NCBI RefSeq assembly: GCF_016462545.1
Contig: NZ_JAEMTA010000003.1
Location: 131,553-195,552, forward strand
Direction: 5' to 3'
Origin: Mycolicibacterium sp.
GTDB lineage: Bacteria > Actinomycetota > Actinomycetes > Mycobacteriales > Mycobacteriaceae
DNA length: 64,000 bases
Below the pieces are notes generated by a model. That model saw only the letters and a program-made list of their open reading frames with translations. It did not search any database and was not told the origin of the DNA. Numbering within the stretch: the stretch's first letter is position 1; each line of letters opens with the position of its first letter. Below are positions 1-8,127 of this stretch, piece by piece. Made by a program: the position numbers and the translations under genes.

Positions 1-1409
1 CCGGCCAGGTCACCGGCGAACTCGCCCTGGCCGACGTCGCCGACGCGCGCGCCGTCATCGATGGTGCCGCGGCCGCCTTCCCCGCGTGGCGCGACACCTC
101 GCTGGCCAAGCGCACGCAGATCCTGTTCGCCTTCCGGGAACTGCTCAACGCCCGCAAGGGTGAGCTCGCCGAGATCATCACCAGCGAGCACGGCAAGGTC
201 GTCTCCGATGCCCTCGGCGAGGTCAGCCGCGGCCAGGAGGTCGTCGAATTCGCCTGTGGCATAGCGCATCTGCTCAAGGGCGGGATGACGGAGAATGCCT
301 CGACCAACGTCGACGTGGCCTCCATCCGCCAACCCCTCGGCGTCGTCGGCATCATCTCACCCTTCAACTTCCCGGCCATGGTGCCGATGTGGTTCTTCCC
401 CATCGCCATCGCCGCGGGCAATACCGTCGTCCTCAAGCCGTCGGAGAAGGACCCGTCGGCAGCGCTGTGGATCGCCGAACTGTGGGCCGAGGCAGGCCTG
501 CCGGCAGGGGTATTCAACGTGCTGCAGGGCGACAAGGTCGCCGTCGACGAACTGCTGACCAACGCGAGCGTCAAGGCCATCAGCTTCGTCGGCTCCACCC
601 CCATCGCGCAGTACGTCTACGCCACCGGCACGCTGCACGGCAAGCGGGTGCAGGCGCTCGGCGGCGCCAAGAACCACGCCATCGTGCTGCCCGATGCCGA
701 CCTCGACCTCGCCGCGGACGCGATGGTCAACGCCGGTTTCGGCTCGGCGGGCGAGCGCTGCATGGCCATCTCCGCCTGCGTGGCCGTCGGCCCGATCGCC
801 GACGACCTGGTCGCCAAGATCGCGGACCGGGCGAAGACGTTGAAGACCGGTGACGGGACCCGCGACTCCGACATGGGCCCACTGGTGACCAAGGCGCACC
901 GCGATCGCGTGGCGTCCTACGTCGACGCCGGCGAAGCGGACGGCGCCAGCATCGTCGTCGACGGACGCGGGATCTCGGTCGACGGCGACGATGAGGGCTT
1001 CTGGTTGGGCCCCACGCTGATCGATCACGTCACGCCCGAGATGAGCGTCTACACCGACGAGATCTTCGGCCCCGTCCTGTCGGTCATCCGCGTCGAGACC
1101 TATGACGAGGCACTGGATCTCATCAACTCCAACCCCTACGGCAACGGCACCGCGATCTTCACCAACGACGGCGGCGCCGCCCGGCGCTTCCAGAACGAGG
1201 TCGAGGTCGGGATGATCGGCATCAACGTGCCCATCCCCGTGCCCACCGCCTACTACAGTTTCGGTGGCTGGAAGAGCTCCCTGTTCGGCGACACCCACGC
1301 CCACGGCACCGAGGGCGTGCACTTCTTCACCCGTGGCAAGGTTGTCACCACGCGCTGGCTCGACCCGAGCCACGGTGGGATCAACCTCGGGTTCCCGCAG
1401 AACAGCTGA
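1..1409 (+). CDS. mmsA: Methylmalonate/malonate-semialdehyde dehydrogenase (acylating), 5' truncated by window edge
   Basis: The reading frame is open from base 3 to the stop at 1409 (468 residues visible), so roughly the first 35-40 residues of a ~505-residue protein lie outside the window. It belongs to the aldehyde dehydrogenase superfamily. The NAD-binding part shows SPFNFPAMVPMW and LKPSEKDP, and the catalytic cysteine is in the MmsA-type motif GERCMA (Cys codon at 759-761). Members oxidise malonate or methylmalonate semialdehyde to acetyl- or propionyl-CoA with NAD and CoA, in valine, beta-alanine and inositol breakdown. The C-terminal ALDH element EIFGPVLSV is intact. The next gene, 29 bp downstream on the same strand, is a class III aminotransferase that could make the semialdehyde substrate. 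Confidence 0.93.
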   Translation, partial: GQVTGELALADVADARAVIDGAAAAFPAWRDTSLAKRTQILFAFRELLNARKGELAEIITSEHGKVVSDALGEVSRGQEVVEFACGIAHLLKGGMTENASTNVDVASIRQPLGVVGIISPFNFPAMVPMWFFPIAIAAGNTVVLKPSEKDPSAALWIAELWAEAGLPAGVFNVLQGDKVAVDELLTNASVKAISFVGSTPIAQYVYATGTLHGKRVQALGGAKNHAIVLPDADLDLAADAMVNAGFGSAGERCMAISACVAVGPIADDLVAKIADRAKTLKTGDGTRDSDMGPLVTKAHRDRVASYVDAGEADGASIVVDGRGISVDGDDEGFWLGPTLIDHVTPEMSVYTDEIFGPVLSVIRVETYDEALDLINSNPYGNGTAIFTNDGGAARRFQNEVEVGMIGINVPIPVPTAYYSFGGWKSSLFGDTHAHGTEGVHFFTRGKVVTTRWLDPSHGGINLGFPQNS

Positions 1410-1438
1410 GTCCAAGGAAGACAAGGAAGAATTCGACT

Positions 1439-2818
1439 ATGACGACTTTCGACACCGCGCTGCCCAGCGGCCAGGACCTCGCAACCGCCAAGGCCGAGGG
1501 CGCCCGCGCCTACGAACTCGACCGCAAGCACGTCTTCCACTCGTGGTCGGCGCAGGCCCAGATCACCCCGATGACGATCGTCGCGTCCGACGGCCAGTAC
1601 GTCTGGGACGGCGACGGCAACAAGCTGCTCGACTTCTCCGGACAGCTGGTGTTCACCAACATCGGGCATCAGCACCCGAAGGTCGTCAAGGCCATCGCCG
1701 ACCAGGCCGCGAAGCTCTGCACGGTCGCGCCGCAGCACGTCAACGCGGCGCGCTCCGAGGCGGCCCGGCTCATTGCCGAACGCACACCCGGAGATCTGAA
1801 CCGCGTGTTCTTCACCAACGGTGGCGCAGACGCCGTCGAGCACGCCGTCCGCATGGCGCGGTTGCACACCGGCCGCTACAAGGTGCTCTCGCGCTACCGC
1901 TCGTACCACGGCGGCACCGACACCGCGATCAATCTGACCGGTGACCCGCGCCGCTACCCGAACGACTACGCCAGCAGCGGTGTCGTGCACTTCAACGGCC
2001 CGTTCCTCTACCGCTCGTCGTTCCACGCGGAGAACGAGCAGCAGGAGAGCGAGCGCGCACTCGAGTACCTCGAGCGGCTGATCCAGCACGAGGGTGCGAC
2101 GTCGTTCGCGGCGATCATCCTCGAGTCCGTCCCCGGCACCGCGGGCATCATGGTCCCGCCGCCCGGATACCTGGCCGGTGTCCGCGAGATCTGCGACAAG
2201 TACGGCATCGTGTTCATCGCCGATGAGGTGATGGCCGGCTTCGGCCGTACCGGCGAATGGTTCGCCATCCAGAACTTCGACGTCGTTCCGGATCTGATCA
2301 CCTTCGCCAAGGGCGTCACCTCCGGCTACGTGCCGCTCGGCGGCGTGGCGATCAACGACGCCATCTACTCGACGTTCACCGAGCGCGCCTACCCGGGAGG
2401 GCTGACCTACTCCGGCCATCCGCTGGCGTGTGCGGCCGCCGTCGCGACGATCAACGCGATGGAGGACGAGGGCATGGTGGCCAACGCCAAGCGCATCGGA
2501 TCCGACGTGCTCGGCCCCGGCCTGGCCGACCTCGCGGCGAAGCACCCGTCGGTGGGCGAGGTGCGCGGGCTGGGGGTGTTCCACGCGATCGAACTGGTCA
2601 AGGATCCGAAGACCCGCGAACCGCTGGCCCCCTACGGCGGCTCCAGCCCGGCGATGAACGCCGTCATCGCGGCGTGCAAGTCCGGCGGGCTGCTGCCGTT
2701 CGCCAACTTCAACCGCATCCACGCGGTGCCTGCGTGCAACATCAGTGACGCCGAGGTCGCCGAGGGACTCAAGATTCTCGACGACGCCCTGACGGTCGCC
2801 GACGAGCACGTCGTCTGA
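1439..2818 (+). CDS. Class III (omega) aminotransferase, probably beta-alanine/omega-amino acid:pyruvate type
   Basis: This is a 459-residue PLP-dependent fold-type I transaminase of normal family length. The PLP lysine is Lys291 in the context LITFAKGVTSGY, and the cofactor-ring aspartate is in FIADEVMAGFGRTG (about residue 262). An upstream glycine-rich element, FTNGGADAVEHA, contacts the phosphate. These enzymes move an omega-amino group from beta-alanine, GABA or similar amines to pyruvate or 2-oxoglutarate. It follows mmsA closely and is probably co-transcribed, so beta-alanine to malonate semialdehyde to acetyl-CoA is the simplest joint pathway; that pairing is inferred from context. 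The exact amine donor cannot be read from the sequence. Confidence 0.88.
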   Translation: MTTFDTALPSGQDLATAKAEGARAYELDRKHVFHSWSAQAQITPMTIVASDGQYVWDGDGNKLLDFSGQLVFTNIGHQHPKVVKAIADQAAKLCTVAPQHVNAARSEAARLIAERTPGDLNRVFFTNGGADAVEHAVRMARLHTGRYKVLSRYRSYHGGTDTAINLTGDPRRYPNDYASSGVVHFNGPFLYRSSFHAENEQQESERALEYLERLIQHEGATSFAAIILESVPGTAGIMVPPPGYLAGVREICDKYGIVFIADEVMAGFGRTGEWFAIQNFDVVPDLITFAKGVTSGYVPLGGVAINDAIYSTFTERAYPGGLTYSGHPLACAAAVATINAMEDEGMVANAKRIGSDVLGPGLADLAAKHPSVGEVRGLGVFHAIELVKDPKTREPLAPYGGSSPAMNAVIAACKSGGLLPFANFNRIHAVPACNISDAEVAEGLKILDDALTVADEHVV

Positions 2819-2847
2819 GCTCCTCGAGGCTGCGGCGCACGTGTGGA

Positions 2848-3714
2848 TCAGCCGATGAGGCCCAACCGGTCGGCGTACTCGAGCAGGGCTTCGGCCCTGG
2901 CCCGGGTCGGTCCTACGCTGCCGTCATAGGGTCCGGCGGGCGCATCCAATCGCGCCAACGTGCGACGCGCCTCGTCGATCTCCGGCAGTGACGGGCTGAG
3001 CAGTGCGTTGATCGTCGCTGCGTGCGCGAGATCCAAACAGAGCCGTCCGGTCATGCCGACAGCCTTGGTCACCGCGGTATCGCGGGCGAGATGAGCTTCC
3101 TGGCCGCGCAGCGTGGGGCCATCGATGGGCGCTGGTAGGCCCGCCGCCCGACTGGCGATCACCAGCCGCGCCCGCGGATACGCCAGGACCGCCGGGTCGG
3201 CGCACATGCCGGTATCTCGGCGAAAGTCGCCCACCCCGAAGGCAATTCGGGCGCAGCCCGCAGCTCGTGCGATGTCACCGACCGATTCGATGCCGACGGC
3301 CGATTCGACCAGCGCCACCACCGGTGTCCCGACGGCCAACCGTGCGCTCGTCGCGGCGACCTCGTCGGCGGACTCGGTCTTGGCCAGCATGACGCCCAGA
3401 AGCCCCGACGCTCCACTGATGGCGTCCAGATCCGCCGCCCAATCAGTCGTGCTCGTGCTGCTGATCCGCACCCATGCCTGTCCGCCACCGTCGAGCCATT
3501 CGGCCACCGACATCCGGCCAGCGGCCTTGAGCGCGTCGGGCAACCCGTCCTCGACGTCCAGGACGACGGCGTCCGCGCTGCCTGCCACAGCGGCGTCGAA
3601 TGCGTCATGCCCGTCCGGGACTCCCGGCTGGAGGAACCACGTGCGGGCCAGCGACCAGTGCGGCCTCCTGGTGCGCAGCGGTGTGTGCGATGAGGCCGTC
3701 ATGGCCTCCATCAT
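2848..3714 (-). CDS. HpcH/HpaI (CitE-like) CoA-ester lyase family protein
   Basis: The protein has about 288 residues and the TIM-barrel signature of the CitE/HpcH group. [14 protein letters not shown] carries the metal-site acidic residues near the N-terminus, and the internal strand [14 protein letters not shown] carries the conserved Glu. Relatives cleave or form 3-hydroxyacyl-CoA thioesters such as malyl-CoA or citramalyl-CoA, and some act on (R)-malyl-type esters linked to itaconate or C5 metabolism. I chose the ATG at 3714 because a GAGG sits 5 nt upstream; in-frame alternatives exist at 3750, 3711 and 3702. It is convergent with the aminotransferase gene and divergent from sthA. The substrate is unknown. 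Confidence 0.78.
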   Translation of the reverse strand: MMEAMTASSHTPLRTRRPHWSLARTWFLQPGVPDGHDAFDAAVAGSADAVVLDVEDGLPDALKAAGRMSVAEWLDGGGQAWVRISSTSTTDWAADLDAISGASGLLGVMLAKTESADEVAATSARLAVGTPVVALVESAVGIESVGDIARAAGCARIAFGVGDFRRDTGMCADPAVLAYPRARLVIASRAAGLPAPIDGPTLRGQEAHLARDTAVTKAVGMTGRLCLDLAHAATINALLSPSLPEIDEARRTLARLDAPAGPYDGSVGPTRARAEALLEYADRLGLIG

Positions 3715-3830
3715 CTGTGCCTCGGAGACAATGGGATAGCTTGCGCACATTTTGTTCACGACGTGATCTGGCCACGTTCCTCGTCAAGCTATGTTCGAGC
3801 CAATCCCGGGATGTGGGTATGCCTCCCTTC

Positions 3831-5285
3831 ATGGCGACTGAGACTGAGTACGACCTGATCGTGATCGGCTCCGGCCCCGGTGGGCAGAAGGCGGCGGTGG
3901 CCGCCGCCAAACTCGGCAAGACGGTCGCCGTCATCGAGCACGGTCAGATGCTCGGTGGCGTGTGCGTCAACACCGGCACCATCCCCTCGAAGACCCTCCG
4001 CGAGGCGGTTCTGCACCTGACGGGCCTGAACCAGCGTGAGCTGTACGGCGCCAGCTATCGCGTCAAGCAGAAGATCACCCCGGCCGATCTCCACGAACGC
4101 ACCTCACACGTCATCAACCGAGAGGTCGACACCATCCGCGACCAGTTGGTGCGCAACAAGATCGACCTGTTCATCGGGCAGGGCAGCTTCGTCGACGCCA
4201 ACACGGTCCGCGTCGACGGGCCCATCGAAGCCGAACACCGCACGCTGACAGGCGAATTCATCGTCATCGCCACCGGTACCACGCCCCGCAGGCCGGATGG
4301 CGTCGACTTCGACCACGAGCGGGTGCTCGACTCGGACGAGATCGTCAACCTGGACTTCATCCCGACGTCGATGGTCGTCGTCGGAGCCGGTGTGATCGGC
4401 ATCGAGTACGCGTCGATCTTCGCGGCCCTCGGCAGCAAGGTGACGGTGGTCGAGAAGCGCGAGACGATGCTCGACTTCTGCGATCCCGAGGTCGTCGAGG
4501 CGCTGCGGTTCCACCTGCGCGACTCCGCCGTCACCTTCCGATTCGGCGAGGAGGTGACCGACGTCGACGTCTCACCGACCGGCACGCTGACCACCCTGGC
4601 GAGCGGCAAGCAGATCGCGGCCGAGGCCGTCATGTACTCGGCCGGCCGAACGGGCCAGACGGCAGCCCTCGATCTCGGCAAGGCCGGCCTGGACACCGAC
4701 GACCGCGGCCGCATCGAGGTGGACGGTCAGTTCCGCACCAAGGTCGACCACATCTTCAGCGTCGGCGACGTCATCGGCTTTCCGGCGCTGGCGGCGACGT
4801 CGATGGACCAGGGCAGGCTGGCCGCCTATCACGCGTTCGGCGAACCTGCGCACGACATGACCGCACTGCAGCCCATCGGCATCTACACGATTCCGGAGGT
4901 GTCGTTCGTCGGCGCCACCGAGTCCGAGCTCACACGCGACGCCGTCCCCTACGAGTTCGGGGTGTCGCGCTACCGCGAACTGGCGCGCGGTCAGATCTCC
5001 GGAGACTCCTACGGCATGCTCAAACTGCTGGTCTCGACCAAGGATCTCACCCTGCTCGGCGTCCACATCTTCGGCACGTCCGCCACCGACCTGGTGCACA
5101 TCGGTCAGACGGTCATGGGCTGTGGCGGCACGGTCGACTACCTGGTCGACGCCGTCCTCAACTATCCGACGTTCTCCGAGGCCTACAAAGTCGCCGCCCT
5201 CGACGTGATGAACAAGATCCGCGCGGTGCGGACGTTCCACGCCGAGGGCTCCGAGGAACACGACGAGAACGCCGCTGCCTCGTAG
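3831..5285 (+). CDS. sthA: Soluble (Si-specific) NAD(P) transhydrogenase
   Basis: The flavoprotein has 484 residues and is very close to mycobacterial SthA as I remember it. The FAD dinucleotide motif is [10 protein letters not shown] at the N-terminus. The active-site loop is [13 protein letters not shown]: the second redox cysteine of lipoamide dehydrogenases is replaced by Thr, which is typical of the transhydrogenase. A second Rossmann motif, [13 protein letters not shown], binds NAD(P), and a C-terminal dimerisation domain ends near [10 protein letters not shown]. The enzyme balances NADH and NADPH in the cytosol. The N-terminus starts about 10 residues before the first strand. An upstream in-frame ATG at 3819 has a plausible GGGA and is an alternative start. 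Confidence 0.93.
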   Translation: MATETEYDLIVIGSGPGGQKAAVAAAKLGKTVAVIEHGQMLGGVCVNTGTIPSKTLREAVLHLTGLNQRELYGASYRVKQKITPADLHERTSHVINREVDTIRDQLVRNKIDLFIGQGSFVDANTVRVDGPIEAEHRTLTGEFIVIATGTTPRRPDGVDFDHERVLDSDEIVNLDFIPTSMVVVGAGVIGIEYASIFAALGSKVTVVEKRETMLDFCDPEVVEALRFHLRDSAVTFRFGEEVTDVDVSPTGTLTTLASGKQIAAEAVMYSAGRTGQTAALDLGKAGLDTDDRGRIEVDGQFRTKVDHIFSVGDVIGFPALAATSMDQGRLAAYHAFGEPAHDMTALQPIGIYTIPEVSFVGATESELTRDAVPYEFGVSRYRELARGQISGDSYGMLKLLVSTKDLTLLGVHIFGTSATDLVHIGQTVMGCGGTVDYLVDAVLNYPTFSEAYKVAALDVMNKIRAVRTFHAEGSEEHDENAAAS

Positions 5286-5294
5286 TGAAAGATC

Positions 5295-6053
5295 GTGCGG
5301 GTGGCCGAGCACGTCAGTTTCCCCAGCAGCACCGGCCCCGTTCTGCGCGGCGTCGTCGACCTCCCGGCAGGTGAACCGCGCGGATGGGGTGTCTTCGCGC
5401 ACGGCTTCACCCTCGGCAAGGACTGCCCGGCGGCCAGCCGGATGTGCAAGCAACTGGCCAGCGAGGGCATTGGGATGCTCCGCTTCGACAACCTCGGCCT
5501 CGGCGGCTCCGAGGGCGACTGGGGCGACGGCTCCTTCTCACACAAGGTGGCGGACACGGTGCGGGCCGTCGAGTTCATGAACGACAGCGGCCGCGAAGTG
5601 CGGCTGCTCGTCGGGCACTCGTTCGGCGGCGCGGCGGCGATCGCGGGCGCTCACGAATGCGAGACCGTGGCCGCGGTGGCCAGCGTCGGCGCGCCGTACG
5701 AACCCGCGCACGTCGAGCACAACTACGACGCCCTGGTACACCGCATCGAAGCCGAGGGCGAGGCGCCGTTCCTCGTCGGTGGCAAGGCCCTGACGCTGAA
5801 GCGGCACTTCATCGAGGACGTCCGTGCGGCCGACCTGCGCGAGCGGATCCGCACCCTGCGCCGGGCGTTGCTCGTCATGCACTCGCCGACGGACAACACC
5901 GTCGGGATCGCCAACGCCAGCGACATCTTCCGCACCGCGCGACATCCCCGCAGCTTCGTCTCCCTCGAGGGCGCCGACCATCTCCTCACCGGCAAGAACC
6001 AGGCCGCTCGCGCCGCCCGCATCATCAGCGCGTGGGCCGACCCCTACCTCTGA
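5295..6053 (+). CDS. Alpha/beta hydrolase (dienelactone-hydrolase-like)
   Basis: The 252-residue protein starts at GTG, 9 bp after sthA. It has an alpha/beta hydrolase fold, with oxyanion region FAHGFTLGKDCPAASR, nucleophile elbow VGHSFGG (Ser109), a late Asp in MHSPTDNTVG and His in EGADHLL. The same domain is often found fused to an OsmC peroxiredoxin-like domain in other bacteria, but here it stands alone. The substrate is unknown; an ester or acyl group is likely. The short gap to sthA suggests co-transcription. No signal peptide is visible, so it should be cytosolic. Confidence 0.82.
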   Translation: MRVAEHVSFPSSTGPVLRGVVDLPAGEPRGWGVFAHGFTLGKDCPAASRMCKQLASEGIGMLRFDNLGLGGSEGDWGDGSFSHKVADTVRAVEFMNDSGREVRLLVGHSFGGAAAIAGAHECETVAAVASVGAPYEPAHVEHNYDALVHRIEAEGEAPFLVGGKALTLKRHFIEDVRAADLRERIRTLRRALLVMHSPTDNTVGIANASDIFRTARHPRSFVSLEGADHLLTGKNQAARAARIISAWADPYL

Positions 6054-6066
6054 GCCGCGGATTGCC

Positions 6067-6072
6067 TAGCGT
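6067..6072 (+). promoter_or_regulatory. Probable -10 box (TAGCGT) of a leaderless transcript
   Basis: TAGCGT lies exactly 7 nt before the GTG at 6080, with no Shine-Dalgarno sequence in between. This matches the mycobacterial leaderless pattern TANNNT-N6/7-start and selects 6080 over the GTG at 6071. Confidence 0.45.
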
Positions 6073-6079
6073 GGTCGAC

Positions 6080-6988
6080 GTGAAAGTCCTCTATCCCGAC
6101 GACCTCGGCCTCGAGGTGCCCGACCACTCGGCGACCATCGACGCCATCCCCTACGAGCCCGGAGCCCCCTGGCGACCCGAGCACCTCGACGCGACCGTCG
6201 TCATCGTCGGCTTCGAGAACGCCGAGGCCATCGGCGCCAGGTTCGCCGAGTTGGCGGATCTCCGCCTCGTCCAAACTCTCAACGCCGGCTACGAGCAGTG
6301 GCTGCCGCACCTGCCCGCCGGCGTCATGCTGTCGAACGGGCGAGGGGCGCACGGCGGCTCGTCGGCCGAGTGGGTGGTAGCCGCACTGCTGGCCATCTAC
6401 CGCGATCTTGCCTACTTCGAATCCCAACGGGCAGAGGGTGTTTGGAAACCCAGGGACACCGAGACGTTGATCGGCAAGAGGATCGTCGTGCTCGGGGCCG
6501 GAGACCTGGCCGTGAACCTCGCCGCCCGCCTGGAACCCTTCGAGACCGAGGTGACGCTGTTCGGTCGACATGCGCGGCCCGGAGTCCTCGCGCTCGCCGA
6601 CGTCCACGGGTCACTGCCGAGCGCCGACGCGGTGGTCGCCATGCTGCCCGAGAGCCCGTCGACGCATCACGTCGTCGACGCCGAGTTCATGCGGCGACTG
6701 CACGACGGCGCGATCGTCGTGAACGCAGGCCGCGGCGGGGCCGTCGACACCGACGCGCTCCTCGCCGAGCTGACATCGGGCCGGCTGCGCGCGGCGCTCG
6801 ACGTCACCGACCCCGAGCCGCTACCGCAGGGTCACCCGCTGTGGTCTGCGCCCGGGCTCCTGCTCACCCCGCACGTGGCGGGTAGTACCGAGGGCGCCTG
6901 GGACAGGGCGCTGCGGATCGCCATGCATCAGATCGACGTCTTCGCAGGCGGCGGGCGTCCGCCGAACCTGGTGGCAGGCCCGGACTAG
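6080..6988 (+). CDS. D-isomer-specific 2-hydroxyacid dehydrogenase
   Basis: The 302-residue NAD(P)-dependent dehydrogenase belongs to the phosphoglycerate/glyoxylate reductase superfamily. The Rossmann motif is VVLGAGDLAVNLA, in the usual position about 140 residues in. The catalytic Arg-containing loop NAGRGGAVDTDALLAEL, the DVTDPEPLPQGHPLW stretch and the catalytic His in TPHVAGSTEGAW are all present. Such enzymes interconvert 2-oxo acids and D-2-hydroxy acids; the substrate cannot be assigned. The start was chosen because an in-frame GTG sits 7 nt after a TAGCGT box with no ribosome-binding site, as expected for leaderless translation. Confidence 0.87.
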   Translation: MKVLYPDDLGLEVPDHSATIDAIPYEPGAPWRPEHLDATVVIVGFENAEAIGARFAELADLRLVQTLNAGYEQWLPHLPAGVMLSNGRGAHGGSSAEWVVAALLAIYRDLAYFESQRAEGVWKPRDTETLIGKRIVVLGAGDLAVNLAARLEPFETEVTLFGRHARPGVLALADVHGSLPSADAVVAMLPESPSTHHVVDAEFMRRLHDGAIVVNAGRGGAVDTDALLAELTSGRLRAALDVTDPEPLPQGHPLWSAPGLLLTPHVAGSTEGAWDRALRIAMHQIDVFAGGGRPPNLVAGPD

Positions 6989-6991
6989 CGT
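6986..6991 (+). promoter_or_regulatory. Probable -10 box (TAGCGT) of a leaderless transcript
   Basis: TAGCGT is 7 nt before the ATG at 6999 and partly overlaps the stop of the preceding dehydrogenase gene. The arrangement is the same as at 6067. Confidence 0.45.
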
Positions 6992-6998
6992 GGAATCC

Positions 6999-7928
6999 AT
7001 GTCGCCCCGTGTCGCTGTCGTCGGTGCCGGACTCTCAGGGGCGGCGTGTGCCCACGCGCTGCGCGCACGCGGCGTTGCTGTCGACATCGTCGACCGTGGC
7101 CGCGCCCCCGGCGGGCGCATGGCCTCACCGGTGCTGCACGACCGCAGGGTCGACATCGGCGCGGCGTACTTCACGGTCAAGGAGCCGGAGTTCGAGCCCG
7201 TCGTGGCGGCCTGGACGGCGCAGGGCCTGGCTCGGAGCTGGACCGACACCTTCGACGTCTTCTCGGCCGACGGCCACCGCCAGACGTCGGGTCCGATGCG
7301 TTACGCCACACCCGGCGGGCTGCGCGCCCTGGTCCGGGCGACCCTTCCCGATGGGGTTCGCACCGGCGACGCGGTCGAGCGCCTCGACGACCTGGACCAC
7401 GACGCGGTCGTGCTGGCGATGCCCGATCCGCAGGCCGCCCGGCTGGCCCTCGACGCCGTCGACTGGGTGGACTACGAACCGGTGATCACCGTCGTGGCGG
7501 AATGGTCGAGGCGATGCTGGCCCATCTCCGACGCCGCATTCGTCAACGACGATGACGACGTGACCACGATCGCCGACGACGGGTCGCGCCGGGGCGACGG
7601 CGCCGCCGTCCTGGTGACCCACACGACGGCGCAGCGGGCCCGCGCCCACCTCGAGGCGCCGGACGGAGCGGTGACCCCGGTGCTCGCCGCGCTGCGGCGC
7701 GTGCTGGACGTCACCGAGGCCCCGCAGTGGACGCACGCCCACCGCTGGACGTTCGCGAAACCCGTTGCCACCCATGACGAGGAAGCGTTCGGACTCGTCT
7801 CACGCGACGGCCGGCTGCTGGGGCTGTGCGGCGACTCGTGGTGCCCGTCCGGTGCGCCGCGGATCGAGTCCGCCTGGCTGTCGGGGCACCGCCTCGGGTC
7901 GGCGCTCGCGACTCGGTTGGGACGCTGA
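6999..7928 (+). CDS. FAD-dependent, renalase-like NAD(P)/amine oxidoreductase
   Basis: The 309-residue flavoprotein has an N-terminal dinucleotide-binding motif, RVAVVGAGLSGAACA, followed by the amine-oxidase/renalase signature RGRAPGGRMAS. DIGAAYFTVKEPEF then corresponds to the conserved GAQYF-like element of renalases. The C-terminal FAD contact is LGLCGDSW...PRIESAWLSGHRLG. Bacterial renalases oxidise the off-target dihydro isomers of NAD(P)H, so a metabolite-repair role is possible; this is an inference from family. The start is the ATG 7 nt after a TAGCGT box; a GTG at 6990 would add three residues. A stretch of about 200 bp without a recognised gene follows. Confidence 0.8.
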   Translation: MSPRVAVVGAGLSGAACAHALRARGVAVDIVDRGRAPGGRMASPVLHDRRVDIGAAYFTVKEPEFEPVVAAWTAQGLARSWTDTFDVFSADGHRQTSGPMRYATPGGLRALVRATLPDGVRTGDAVERLDDLDHDAVVLAMPDPQAARLALDAVDWVDYEPVITVVAEWSRRCWPISDAAFVNDDDDVTTIADDGSRRGDGAAVLVTHTTAQRARAHLEAPDGAVTPVLAALRRVLDVTEAPQWTHAHRWTFAKPVATHDEEAFGLVSRDGRLLGLCGDSWCPSGAPRIESAWLSGHRLGSALATRLGR

Positions 7929-8127
7929 TCACCGAGGCCGGGTTCTGGTCCCGTCACCACTCTGCGGAACCGAAGTAACCGCGCGTCGTCGAATTCGAGT
8001 AGTGCGGTACTCACGCGTGTAGACCACGACTGCGGCACGTTTTCACATACCCGGAAAATGCCCCGATCGTTGAACGGCCGACGGGGCAGCAGCACACGCC
8101 GCCAGAAAGTCGAGGCTCGAGTCAGCC

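Noticed and set aside
1253..2809. Long minus-strand open frame (518 codons) opposite the aminotransferase gene
   Set aside because: It is a mirror of a well-conserved plus-strand gene; codon-position GC bias and the recognisable PLP motifs favour the plus strand.
5384..6070. N-terminal extension of the 2-hydroxyacid dehydrogenase over the hydrolase gene
   Set aside because: The extension lies wholly inside the alpha/beta hydrolase gene in another frame and shows no homology; the domain begins at 6080.
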